Source: Candidatus Rokuibacteriota bacterium (GTDB lineage Bacteria; Methylomirabilota; Methylomirabilia; Rokubacteriales; CSP1-6). Taken from it: a stretch of 59,612 bases of DNA. Made by a program: the position numbers and the translations under genes. The notes under the pieces were generated by a model. It ran no database searches and had not been told where the DNA came from. It worked only from the letters and a program-made list of their open reading frames with translations. The stretch is taken from positions 1 to 59,612 of the forward strand of contig JACPCF010000014.1 in NCBI GenBank assembly GCA_016179965.1. Direction: 5' to 3'. Positions 51,619-59,612 of this stretch are shown here, piece by piece (the first letter of the stretch is position 1; each line of letters begins with the position of its first letter).

Positions 51619-53544
51619 GTGGCGGGGGAACCCTCAAAGTTCAGGTCCCTGTCAGGCCCCAGCAGAGCCGCCGAGCGCGTCCTCCTCTCCGCGCTCACGC
51701 TGGTCGGCGCCCTCTGGGCCCTCGAGGCCCACCAGCTGTTCGCCCACGCCTTGTTCAAGGAACAGTACCTCGGCCTCTTCCTCGCCCTGGCCCTGGGCGC
51801 GGTCTTCCTCGGCGTCAAATCGCACGGGCGCTCACCGGCCCACCGCGTCCCCTGGTACGACTGGCTTCTCTGTCTCGGCGGTCTCGCCGTGGGCGGCTAC
51901 GTCGTGGTCATGTACCCCACCATCGCCTACCGCCTCGCTGTCCTTACGCCTGACAAGGTGTGGCTCGGCGCCCTCGCGATCCTCCTGGTCCTCGAGGCCA
52001 CACGCCGGCTCGTGGGCTGGGTGATGGTGGCGCTCGGGGCGGCGTTCATCCTCTACGCCAAGTTCGCCTACCTCCTGCCCGGCCCCTTCTCCGCCAAGGG
52101 CTCCACCTGGGAGCGGATCGCGGTCTACCTCTACCTGGATACGAACGGCCTCTTCGGCCTCCCGCTGGCGGTGACGGCCAGCATCGTGGTGGCCTTCATC
52201 TTCTTCGGCCAGGCCCTCTACGCGGTGGGCGGCGACAAGTTCCTCACCGACCTGGCGCTGGTCGCCATGGGGCGCTACCGGGGCGGACCCGCCAAGGTCG
52301 CCGTGGTGGCCTCGAGCCTCTTCGGCACCGTGTCGGGAAGCGCCGTCTCCAACGTGGTCGTGGACGGGGCGATCACGATCCCGATGATGAAGCGGACGGG
52401 GTACGCGCCCCACATGGCCGCCGCCATCGAGGCCGTGGCCTCCACGGGCGGCCAGATCATGCCGCCGGTCATGGGCGTGGCGGCCTTCCTGATCGCCGAG
52501 TACCTGGCGATCCCGTACGGCGAGGTCGCGCTGGCCGCGGTGATCCCGGCACTCCTCTACTACCTGGCCCTCTTCGTCCAGGTGGACCTGGAAGCCGCCA
52601 AGGGACACCTCAGCGGGCTCCCGAGAGGCCAGCTCCCGCAGTTCCGGCGGGTGATGGCGCGGGGGTGGAGCTTCCTGATCCCGCTGCTCGTGCTGGTCTA
52701 TACGCTGATGATCGCCCTCTGGCAGGCGGGGAAGGCCGGCATGGCCGCCGTCATCGCCACCCTCCTCGTCGGCGCCTTCCAGCGCGAGGAACGGCTCACC
52801 CTCGCGAAGCTCCTCACGGCGATCGAGGAAACCGGCCGGGTCCTCCTCGACATCGCCGTCATCACGGCGGTGGCCGGCTTCGTGATCGGCGTCCTCCAGC
52901 TGTCGGGGCTCGGCTTCAAGTTCTCTCTCCTCCTGGTCGGCGCCGCCGGAGGCAACGCGCTCCTCCTCCTGGCGCTGACGGCGATCGTCTGCATCGTGCT
53001 CGGGATGGGGATGCCCACCGCGGTGATCTACGTGATGCTGGCCGTTCTCGTGGGCCCCGCCTTGGTGCAGCTCGGGATCGCCCCGCTGGGGGCCCACCTC
53101 TTCCTCTTCTACTTCGGCATGCTGTCGATGATCACCCCGCCGGTCTGCCTGGCGACCTACGCCGCGGCCTCGATCGGACGGGCCGACTTCATGAAGACCG
53201 GCTGGGCCGGGATGCGGCTCGGCATCGTCGCCTACGTCGTCCCCTTCTTCTTCGCGTACCATCCCGCGCTGCTTCTCAAGGGCTCGCCCACGGAGATCAT
53301 TCTCGGGGCCGTCACGGCGGCGCTGGGGGTAATCCTCCTCGGGATCGCCTGCGCGGGCTTTCTCTTCCGCCCTCTCGGCTGGACGAAGCGGGGGTTGGCG
53401 GCTCTTGCGGGGCTCCTTCTGTTCCCGCCGCCCTCGGCCGGCCTCTGGCTCGCGGCCAACATCGTCGGGCTCGCGCTCGGTATCGTCCTGGTCCTGTGGG
53501 AACGGAACGGGGCACGTCTGAGTCCAGCAAGGGAGACTCCATGA
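51619..53544 (+). CDS. TRAP transporter fused permease (DctQM fusion, TAXI type)
   Basis: 641 residues and about 17 membrane segments. The first ~170 residues are the DctQ-like part, with the DctM-like part after it: SGSAVSNVVVDGAITIPMMKRTGY, IEAVASTGGQIMPPVMG and GMGMPTAVIYVMLAVL are the family signatures. It uses ion gradients to import the solute caught by the TAXI receptor upstream. GTG start. Its stop overlaps the following amidohydrolase by 4 bases, so receptor, permease and enzymes form one operon. Confidence 0.94.
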   Translation: MAGEPSKFRSLSGPSRAAERVLLSALTLVGALWALEAHQLFAHALFKEQYLGLFLALALGAVFLGVKSHGRSPAHRVPWYDWLLCLGGLAVGGYVVVMYPTIAYRLAVLTPDKVWLGALAILLVLEATRRLVGWVMVALGAAFILYAKFAYLLPGPFSAKGSTWERIAVYLYLDTNGLFGLPLAVTASIVVAFIFFGQALYAVGGDKFLTDLALVAMGRYRGGPAKVAVVASSLFGTVSGSAVSNVVVDGAITIPMMKRTGYAPHMAAAIEAVASTGGQIMPPVMGVAAFLIAEYLAIPYGEVALAAVIPALLYYLALFVQVDLEAAKGHLSGLPRGQLPQFRRVMARGWSFLIPLLVLVYTLMIALWQAGKAGMAAVIATLLVGAFQREERLTLAKLLTAIEETGRVLLDIAVITAVAGFVIGVLQLSGLGFKFSLLLVGAAGGNALLLLALTAIVCIVLGMGMPTAVIYVMLAVLVGPALVQLGIAPLGAHLFLFYFGMLSMITPPVCLATYAAASIGRADFMKTGWAGMRLGIVAYVVPFFFAYHPALLLKGSPTEIILGAVTAALGVILLGIACAGFLFRPLGWTKRGLAALAGLLLFPPPSAGLWLAANIVGLALGIVLVLWERNGARLSPARETP

Positions 53545-54554
53545 AGATCGACATCTTTCCTCACATCTTCCCCAAGAAATTCTTCGACCGCATGCTGAAG
53601 GTGGCGTCGGGGAAGCGGTACATGCAGAAGCGGACCCGCGGCATCCCGGTGCTGGTGGACCTGGACCTGCGCCTCAAGATCATGGACCGCTACGAGGGGT
53701 ACGTCCAGGTGCTGACCCTGGCCTCGCCGCCCATCGAAGCCCTGGGGGGTCCCAGGCTCACACCCGATCTGGCCCACCGGGCGAACGACGGCATGGCTGA
53801 GATCGTGGCCAAGCACCCCGACCGCTTTCCCGGCTTTGTCGCCTCGCTCCCCATGAACAACCCCGATGCGGCGCTCAAGGAGATCGACCGCGCCATCACC
53901 CAACTCCAGGCCACCGGGGTCCAGATTTTCTCCAACGTCAACGGCCGTCCGCTGGATAGGCCCGAGTTCCGGCAGATCCTCGAGCGGATGGCGGCCCACG
54001 ACCTGCCGATCTGGATGCATCCCGCGCGACTGGATTCGTTCGCGGATTACCGGGCGGAGAAACGGTCGAAGTACGACCTCTGGTGGGCGTTCGGTTGGCC
54101 CTACGAGACGACCATCGCCATGGGGCGGCTGGTGTTTTCCGGTCTGTTCGACCGTCTCCCGGACCTCAAGATCATCACCCACCACATGGGCGCCATGCTG
54201 CCGTACTTCGAGGGGCGGGCGGGGCACGGGCTCGACCAGCTCGGGAGCCGCACCGACGACCCCGACGATGCGGGGGCCCTCACGCGGCTCAAACGGCGCC
54301 CCCTCGATTACTTCAAGATGTTTTACGGTGACACCGCCCTGTTCGGGGCGCACCACGCCATGCAGTGCGGCCTGGCCTTCTTCGGCGCCGATCGGGTCCT
54401 GTTCGGCACCGACATGCCCTTTGACCCGGAGAAAGGGCCGGGGTTCATCCGCGAGACGATCGCCGCCATGGAACGGATGCGCGCCACCCCCGAGGAGAAG
54501 GCGAAGATCTACGAGGGCAACGCCCGGCGCCTGCTTCGATTAAAGCCATGCTGA
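53541..54554 (+). CDS. Amidohydrolase-2 family protein
   Basis: 337 residues. IDIFPHIFPKKFFD gives the N-terminal D-x-H-like site (DIFPH), PIWMHPAR the central His, KIITHHMGAMLPYF the third His pair and LFGTDMPFDPE the final Asp. It looks like ACMSD/gamma-resorcylate decarboxylase relatives. GGGAGA precedes the ATG; the end overlaps the ThDP enzyme by 7 bases. Together with the transporter it may process an imported carboxylate. Confidence 0.9.
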   Translation: MKIDIFPHIFPKKFFDRMLKVASGKRYMQKRTRGIPVLVDLDLRLKIMDRYEGYVQVLTLASPPIEALGGPRLTPDLAHRANDGMAEIVAKHPDRFPGFVASLPMNNPDAALKEIDRAITQLQATGVQIFSNVNGRPLDRPEFRQILERMAAHDLPIWMHPARLDSFADYRAEKRSKYDLWWAFGWPYETTIAMGRLVFSGLFDRLPDLKIITHHMGAMLPYFEGRAGHGLDQLGSRTDDPDDAGALTRLKRRPLDYFKMFYGDTALFGAHHAMQCGLAFFGADRVLFGTDMPFDPEKGPGFIRETIAAMERMRATPEEKAKIYEGNARRLLRLKPC

Positions 54555-56260
54555 AGCGCGTGGCGGTCGAGAGCGCGGCGGAGGCCTACCTGGAGCTCCT
54601 GGCCGCCCGGGGCATCGAGTACTTCTTCGGCAACGCGGGGACCGACTTCGCCCCGATCGTCGAGGCGTACGCTAAGCGGCTCGCCCAGGGGATCGTGCTT
54701 CCGCGCCCCATCACCGTGCCCCACGAGGTCCCCGCCGTGGCGATGGCCCACGGCTACGCCATGGTCACGAGACGCCCGCAGGCCGTCATGGTCCACGTGA
54801 TCGTGGGGACAGCCAACGCGCTCGGCGGGATCATGAATGCCGCCCGGGCTCACGTGCCGATCCTGTTCACCGCCGGCCGGACGCCGCTCACCGAAGGGAG
54901 CTTGGCGGGGGCCCGGGACCGGTACATCCACTGGGCCCAGGAAGCCTTCGACCAGGGCGCCCTGGTGCGCGAGTTCGTCAAGTGGGACTACGAGCTCAGG
55001 ACCGGGACGCAGCTCGAGACCGTGGTGGACCGCGCGCTCGCCGTCGCCTGCGCCGATCCTCCGGGTCCGGTCTACCTTGCGCTGCCCCGCGAAGTGCTGG
55101 CAGAACGGATGGAGACGATCGAGTACGCCGACCCGAGCCGGGCTCCCCGCAACAGCGCCAGCCTCGCCGACCCAGGAGCGATCGCCGACGCCGCCAGGGT
55201 CTTGGCCGCGGCTAAGAACCCGATCATCATCGCCAAGGCGCCGGGCCGGGATCCAGCCGCTGTGGCGCCGCTGGTCAGGCTCGCCGAGACCCTCGGCGCG
55301 CCGCACTTCGACCACTGGCACACCCACGTGAACTTCCCCCAGGATCACCCGCTCCACGCGGGCTATGATCCGGCGCCGTACCTGGCTGATGCCGATCTGA
55401 TTCTCGCGGTCGAGTCGGACGTCCCCTGGATCCCGGGGCTCGCGGCGCCCCGCCCCGAAGCGAAGGTGATCCAGATCGCGATGGACCCGCTCTACCCGCG
55501 CTACCCGATCCGCGGGTTCCCCGCCGACCTGGCCCTCGCGGGGACTGTCCAGCTCACGCTCGGCGCGCTGGCTGAAGCCGTCGTCGCAGCGCGGCCGGAT
55601 CCTGCCCAGGTGACTGTCCGCAGCCAGCGCTGGGAGGCCGAGCACGCGCGCCAGCGGAGCCGGTGGGAGGCCGCCGCGCGCGCGGCGCAAGGGGATCGCC
55701 CCATCGACATGGCCTGGCTCTCGCGCTGCCTGGGCGATGCGGCGGACGGGCGCACCGTGGTGGTGAACGAGTACGACCTGGATGTCACTCAGACGTGCTT
55801 TTCCACTCCGGGCAGCTATTTTGCGTCATCCCCCGCCGCGGGGCTCGGCTGGGGACTGGGAGCGGCGCTCGGCGCCAAGCTGGCCGCCCCCGACAAGACC
55901 GTCATCTGCGCCGTGGGCGATGGCGCCTACATCTTCGGGTCCCCCACGGCGGCCCACTTCGTGTCGCGGTCGTACACCCTGCCCATCCTCGTGGTCATCT
56001 TCAACAACCGCGCGTGGAATGCCGTCAAGCGCGCCACCAAGTCATATGCGCCCGACGGCTGGGCCGTGCGGACGGGCGCCATGCCGATGAGCGACCTCGA
56101 TCCCGCCCCCGACTACGAGCTGATCTGCCGGGCTTCGGGTGGTCACGGCGAGCGCGTGGAGGATCCGGCGCAACTCCCCGAGGCCCTCGCGCGCGCTCTG
56201 CGGGTCGTGAGCGAGGAGCGGCGCCAGGCGCTCCTGAACGTCATCTGCAAGAAACCATGA
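54548..56260 (+). CDS. Thiamine diphosphate-dependent enzyme (acetolactate synthase / benzoylformate decarboxylase type)
   Basis: 570 residues with the three-domain layout. The catalytic Glu lies in VPHEVPAVAMAHGYAM; the ThDP motif is GDGAYIFGSPTAAHFVSRS ending NNRAWN. GNAGTDFAPIVEAYAKR is the N-terminus. FAD binding is uncertain. It could be a decarboxylase or lyase for a 2-oxo acid or 2-hydroxyacyl-CoA. In this operon it lies between an amidohydrolase and a 2-hydroxyacid dehydrogenase, which supports a 2-oxo or 2-hydroxy acid pathway. Confidence 0.9.
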   Translation: MLKRVAVESAAEAYLELLAARGIEYFFGNAGTDFAPIVEAYAKRLAQGIVLPRPITVPHEVPAVAMAHGYAMVTRRPQAVMVHVIVGTANALGGIMNAARAHVPILFTAGRTPLTEGSLAGARDRYIHWAQEAFDQGALVREFVKWDYELRTGTQLETVVDRALAVACADPPGPVYLALPREVLAERMETIEYADPSRAPRNSASLADPGAIADAARVLAAAKNPIIIAKAPGRDPAAVAPLVRLAETLGAPHFDHWHTHVNFPQDHPLHAGYDPAPYLADADLILAVESDVPWIPGLAAPRPEAKVIQIAMDPLYPRYPIRGFPADLALAGTVQLTLGALAEAVVAARPDPAQVTVRSQRWEAEHARQRSRWEAAARAAQGDRPIDMAWLSRCLGDAADGRTVVVNEYDLDVTQTCFSTPGSYFASSPAAGLGWGLGAALGAKLAAPDKTVICAVGDGAYIFGSPTAAHFVSRSYTLPILVVIFNNRAWNAVKRATKSYAPDGWAVRTGAMPMSDLDPAPDYELICRASGGHGERVEDPAQLPEALARALRVVSEERRQALLNVICKKP

Positions 56261-57291
56261 AGATCTACGTCACGGGCGCCTACGGGCCATCCCAGGAGTT
56301 CGACTCGCTGCGCGAGCTTGGGCACGAGGTGGTGCTGGGCCGCCCCGTGGACCAGCCGGGACGGCAGCCTTATACCGAGGAGGAGCTGGTCGAGTGGTGC
56401 CGGGACGCCGACGTCATCATGGCCTCTCACCTGGACACCATCACCCGGCCGGTGCTGGAGGCCGCCGAGCGGCTCCGCCTGGTCGTGGTCCCCTACATCG
56501 GCGTGGACAAGATCGACGTCGGCGCGGCCACCGAGCTGGGCATCGTGGTGGCCAACAGCCCCACGCCGCAGAACTTCCACGGCGTTGCCGAGGCGACCAT
56601 CGCGTTCATGCTTATGCTCCTGAAGCGCATCAAGCGCAACGAGGCCAAGCTCCGCCGCGGCGAGTGGGCCCAGCGGCTGGACCGCGGCTGGCTCCTCTCC
56701 GGAAAAACGATCGGCCTCGTGGGGTTCGGCCGCGTGTCCACCCAGGTCGCCCGCCGCCTCCAGGGATGGGACGTGCGCCTCCTGGCGTGCGATCCCTATG
56801 TCGCCCCGGAGGCCGCGCGCCCGCTCAGGGTCACGCTCGTGCCCCTCACCACGCTCCTGATGGAGTCGAACGTCGTGAGCCTGCACGCCACGCTGACCGC
56901 CAAGACGCGCCACATGATCGGGGAAAAAGAGCTCCGATCCATGAAGCGGACGGCGTTCCTCATCAACACGGCCCGGGGCGAGCTGGTGGACGAAAACGCC
57001 CTCTACCGGGCTATCGATGAGAGCTGGATCGCGGGGGCAGCGCTCGACGTCTTCGAGCAGGAGCCGCTGCCCATGGAGAGCCGGCTCCGCAGGCTGGACC
57101 CGGAGCGGGTGATCCTCACCCCGCACAACGCGAGCCACACCGAGGCGGGACGGCTCGCCAACCTGAAGCTCGCCCTCGAGTCCACCCTGAGCGCGGTCCG
57201 AGGCGAGGTGCCCAAGCACACGGTAAATCCGCCGGCGGCGGCGCGCTGGCGCGAGCGCTTCGGGCCGAAGAAGGTCGGAGGCCTCCGGTGA
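56257..57291 (+). CDS. D-2-hydroxyacid dehydrogenase (SerA-like)
   Basis: 344 residues, NAD-dependent. The NAD-binding region is GKTIGLVGFGRVSTQVARRL; the catalytic Arg lies in LINTARGELVDE, the Glu in DVFEQEPLP and the His in ILTPHNASHT. There is no C-terminal ACT domain, so it is not a classical phosphoglycerate dehydrogenase. Overlaps the ThDP gene by 4 bases. Reduces or oxidises a 2-oxo/2-hydroxy acid, probably the same pathway as its neighbours. Confidence 0.92.
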   Translation: MKIYVTGAYGPSQEFDSLRELGHEVVLGRPVDQPGRQPYTEEELVEWCRDADVIMASHLDTITRPVLEAAERLRLVVVPYIGVDKIDVGAATELGIVVANSPTPQNFHGVAEATIAFMLMLLKRIKRNEAKLRRGEWAQRLDRGWLLSGKTIGLVGFGRVSTQVARRLQGWDVRLLACDPYVAPEAARPLRVTLVPLTTLLMESNVVSLHATLTAKTRHMIGEKELRSMKRTAFLINTARGELVDENALYRAIDESWIAGAALDVFEQEPLPMESRLRRLDPERVILTPHNASHTEAGRLANLKLALESTLSAVRGEVPKHTVNPPAAARWRERFGPKKVGGLR

Positions 57292-58310
57292 CACCGGCGC
57301 TCGCCGTGATCGACGCGGACGGCCACGTCACGGAGAGCAACGAGCAGGTCGCCAAGTACCTGGACGAGCCGTACCGGCGCCGCCCCCTCACCTTCTCCAT
57401 GTACCCGTGGGACGGCTGGGACCGCCGCCTCCTGGGTCGCCTGGGCGGCTGGGCCGGCGACGCGGCGGCCTGGCTCCGCGCGCTGGACGAGGGCGGCGTC
57501 GAGACCACCGTCCTCTACCCGACCCTCGGCCTCTTCCTCTCCTTCCTGAAGGACGCCGAGTGGGCCGTGGCGCTCTGCCGCGCGTACAACACCTTCCTCC
57601 ACGAGGAGCTCGTCAGCGTCAGCCCCCGGCTCCGGGCCGTGGCGTTGCTCCCCGTTCAGGACCCCGAAGCGGCCGCCGAGGAACTCCGCCGGGGCGTGAG
57701 GGAGCTGGGCCTCGTGGGCGGGATGCTCGCTGCCGACGGCTCACATCTCCTGGGCGACGCGCGGTTCCTCCCCATCTACGAGGAGGCGGAGCGGCTGGAC
57801 ACGATGCTCGGCGTGCACGCCTCGGGCTCCCACCTCGGGGGCGCGGGGGTGGACCTGTTCCCCCGGTTCATCCAGGCCCACACCGTCTCCCATCCCTTCG
57901 GCCAGATGCGCCAGCTCACCTCCATCGTCCTCGAGGGCATCCCGGAGCGTTTCCCCCGTCTCCGGCTCGCCTTCCTAGAGGCGGGAGCGGGCTGGGCCCC
58001 CTACTGGATGGAGCGGATGGACGACGAGCACGCCAAGCGCGGCGAGGCCGAGGCGCCCCTCCTCAAGAAGAAGCCCAGCGACTACGTCCGGAGCGGCGCC
58101 ATCTACTTCTCCTGCGAGGCCGACGAATGGCTCCTCCCCCAGGCCGTGCGCTTCGTGGGCGAGAACCAGATCGTGTACGCCTCGGACTTCCCCCACTGGG
58201 ACCACTCCTTCCCGGGATCCATCAAGGAGATCCGCGAGCGCGGCGACCTCACCGACGGCCAGAAGCGGAAGATCCTCGCCGACAACGCCCGCCGCCTCTA
58301 CAAGCTCTAG
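57288..58310 (+). CDS. Amidohydrolase-2 family protein
   Basis: 340 residues. VIDADGHVTES gives D-x-H, GVHASGSHLGG and AHTVSHPFGQM the next His residues, and YASDFPHWDHSFPG the Asp. It belongs to the same subgroup as the protein at 27828-28937 (shared AxIxRAYN, AFLESGxGW and KPSDYxRSG patterns). GTG start coupled to the dehydrogenase gene. Last gene of the TAXI-TRAP operon; the stop lies 3 bases from the end of the convergent DctM gene. Confidence 0.9.
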   Translation: MTPALAVIDADGHVTESNEQVAKYLDEPYRRRPLTFSMYPWDGWDRRLLGRLGGWAGDAAAWLRALDEGGVETTVLYPTLGLFLSFLKDAEWAVALCRAYNTFLHEELVSVSPRLRAVALLPVQDPEAAAEELRRGVRELGLVGGMLAADGSHLLGDARFLPIYEEAERLDTMLGVHASGSHLGGAGVDLFPRFIQAHTVSHPFGQMRQLTSIVLEGIPERFPRLRLAFLEAGAGWAPYWMERMDDEHAKRGEAEAPLLKKKPSDYVRSGAIYFSCEADEWLLPQAVRFVGENQIVYASDFPHWDHSFPGSIKEIRERGDLTDGQKRKILADNARRLYKL

Positions 58311-58313
58311 GCC

Positions 58314-59612
58314 TCAGCCGCCCCACAGGGAGGGGAACCAGAGGGCGATCTGCGGGAAGACGACGATGATGGTGGCCCCCGCCAGCAGGAGGAAGAGGAA
58401 CGGCACGCTCCCCCACACCACCTGGCCGAGCGGCGCTCCCGTCACGCCCTGAATGACGAAGAGGTTCAGTCCCACCGGCGGGGAGAGGAGCCCCGCCTCC
58501 AGCAGCATGCACATGTACACGCCGAACCAGATCGGGTCGTAGCCCGCGGCCTGGATGGCCGGGAGGACGAACGGCAGCAGGATGATCATGAGCGAGAAAT
58601 CCTCGAAGACTGTCCCCAGGACGAGGTAGACGAAGGAAATGATCAGCAGGAGGATCACCGGCGAGCCGAACGAGCGCGCGAAGTCTTTCATGAGGCTCGG
58701 GACGCCGTAGTACGCCAGGGCCACGGCCATCACCTTGGCCGCGATCAGGATGAAGAAGATCATGGAGGTGGTCCGCACCGCCCCGCGGCAGGCCTCCCAG
58801 AACCCCCGCCAGCTCAGCGTGCGGTAGGCCAGGGCAATCAGCAGGGCGATCAACGCCCCGACCCCCGCCGCCTCCGTGGGCGTGGCGATCCCCCCGTAGA
58901 GGCCGCCCAGGACCGCGACGATCAGCACCAGGAACGGCCAGACCTCCAGGAGCCCCCCCAGGCGGACCTGCCAGCCCCCAGCGGGATTCGCTGCGGCCTC
59001 GACGGGAACCAGCCCCTGCTGGAGCAGACACCGGATCGCCACGTAGAGCATGAAGACGGCCGACATCATGAGCCCGGGGAAGAGGCCAGCGAGGAAGAGC
59101 TTCCCGACCGACTGGTCGGCGATGGAGCCGTAGACGATGAAGAAGATGCTGGGAGGGATGAGGATCCCCAGGGTCCCGCCGGCCGCCACGGAGCCCAGGA
59201 CGAGGCTTGGGTCGTAGCCGCGCTTTCGCACCTGCTCGGGATAGGCCACCCGCCCCATGGTGGCCGCCGAGGCGAGGCTCGACCCCGAGCACGCGGCAAA
59301 GATGGTGCACGCGATGAGATTCGTCTGGACCAGCCCGCCCGGGAGCCCGCTGATCGCCTTGGACACGCCCGAGTAGAGACGCTGGACGAGGCCGCCGCTG
59401 GAGATCAGCTCTCCCATGAAGACGAAGAGCGGAATGGCCACCAGAACGAAGCTCGTGGACGTATCCCAGCTCGTGAGACCGAACAGGGTGAGCGTCTTCC
59501 CGCCGAGGATCGGGTAGAGGGCGATCAGCCCGCCCCAGCCGACCGCGACGGCGATCCAGAGCCCGCCGACTAGGAGCAGCACCATCACGCAGATGGCGAC
59601 GAGCAGGACGGT
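58314..59612 (-). CDS. dctM: TRAP transporter large permease DctM (start outside window)
   Basis: About 430 visible residues with a dozen membrane segments. FGLTSWDTSTSFVLVAIPLFVFMGEL, in part, plus FAACSGSSLASAATMGRVAYPE, LIPPSIFFIVYGSIADQSVG and GIATPTEAAGVGAL are DctM hallmarks. The frame stays open past a possible GTG at 59588 to the window edge, so the true start may lie beyond. Here the DctQ and DctP parts must be encoded outside the window. It is a separate system from the fused permease at 51619. Confidence 0.94.
   Translation of the reverse strand, partial: TVLLVAICVMVLLLVGGLWIAVAVGWGGLIALYPILGGKTLTLFGLTSWDTSTSFVLVAIPLFVFMGELISSGGLVQRLYSGVSKAISGLPGGLVQTNLIACTIFAACSGSSLASAATMGRVAYPEQVRKRGYDPSLVLGSVAAGGTLGILIPPSIFFIVYGSIADQSVGKLFLAGLFPGLMMSAVFMLYVAIRCLLQQGLVPVEAAANPAGGWQVRLGGLLEVWPFLVLIVAVLGGLYGGIATPTEAAGVGALIALLIALAYRTLSWRGFWEACRGAVRTTSMIFFILIAAKVMAVALAYYGVPSLMKDFARSFGSPVILLLIISFVYLVLGTVFEDFSLMIILLPFVLPAIQAAGYDPIWFGVYMCMLLEAGLLSPPVGLNLFVIQGVTGAPLGQVVWGSVPFLFLLLAGATIIVVFPQIALWFPSLWGG

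Overview
This 59.6-kb window is GC-rich and gene-dense. It carries several amidohydrolase-2 genes, CaiB/BaiF CoA-transferases, luciferase-like F420 enzymes, a complete set of dedicated F420 genes, and TAXI/TRAP and Liv-type transporters. That mix suggests an uncultivated soil or subsurface bacterium of the Rokubacteria/Methylomirabilota kind. This is an inference from gene content only: there is no rRNA or other marker gene in the window.

Layout. (1) 1-8134, minus strand: nitrogen and envelope signalling. glnA (cut by the window edge), amt and a damaged glnB lie behind a sigma-54-type promoter. Next come a lone receiver protein, a sigma-54 activator, a receiver-histidine kinase, a lipoprotein and a HAMP histidine kinase, joined by 4-base overlaps. 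The order kinase-lipoprotein-sigma54 activator-glnB recalls the enterobacterial glrK-qseG-glrR-glnB locus. (2) 8135-10275: a DUF3800 gene split by a mobile-mystery-A/B (XRE + Fic) module that has its own promoter and three evenly spaced operator-like palindromes. (3) 10326-19322: a hotdog thioesterase and an MFS transporter, then two F420-using enzymes and cofG, cofH, cofD, cofC and cofE, with an HU gene and a small acetyltransferase-like gene between them. (4) 19380-23609: two M16 peptidases, then a trypsin-like protease/rhodanese fusion with an in-frame UGA in the rhodanese loop and a SECIS-like hairpin just after it. (5) 23656-44302: catabolic and transport genes (crotonase, CoA-transferases, RidA, CorA, amidohydrolase, SDR, pirin, methyltransferase, a large cyclase/ATPase/TPR regulator, and a Liv-type ABC operon). 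(6) 44398-48062: a mosaic defence/mobile region with an hsdR stub, AbiEi/AbiEii, a VWA-gene fragment, the 3' end of an integron-type integrase, and a TIR-domain gene bounded by matching integron cassette ends (a GTTGGGC core and a 57-bp attC-like site). (7) 48087-59612: cupin, F420 oxidoreductase and HD hydrolase, then a TAXI-TRAP operon with two amidohydrolases, a ThDP enzyme and a 2-hydroxyacid dehydrogenase, and finally a partial DctM gene.

Two features run through the window. Palindromic intergenic repeats (CCCTCACC...CTCTCCCC/GGGGAGAGG) recur at least six times and supply C-terminal tails to some genes. Several genes that should be intact also carry small frame-breaking indels (glnB, isochorismatase, TAXI receptor, TIR gene, hsdR stub). 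One of these is a 56-bp imperfect duplication whose copies differ mainly at wobble positions, which looks more like two strain variants joined during metagenome assembly than like real gene decay.
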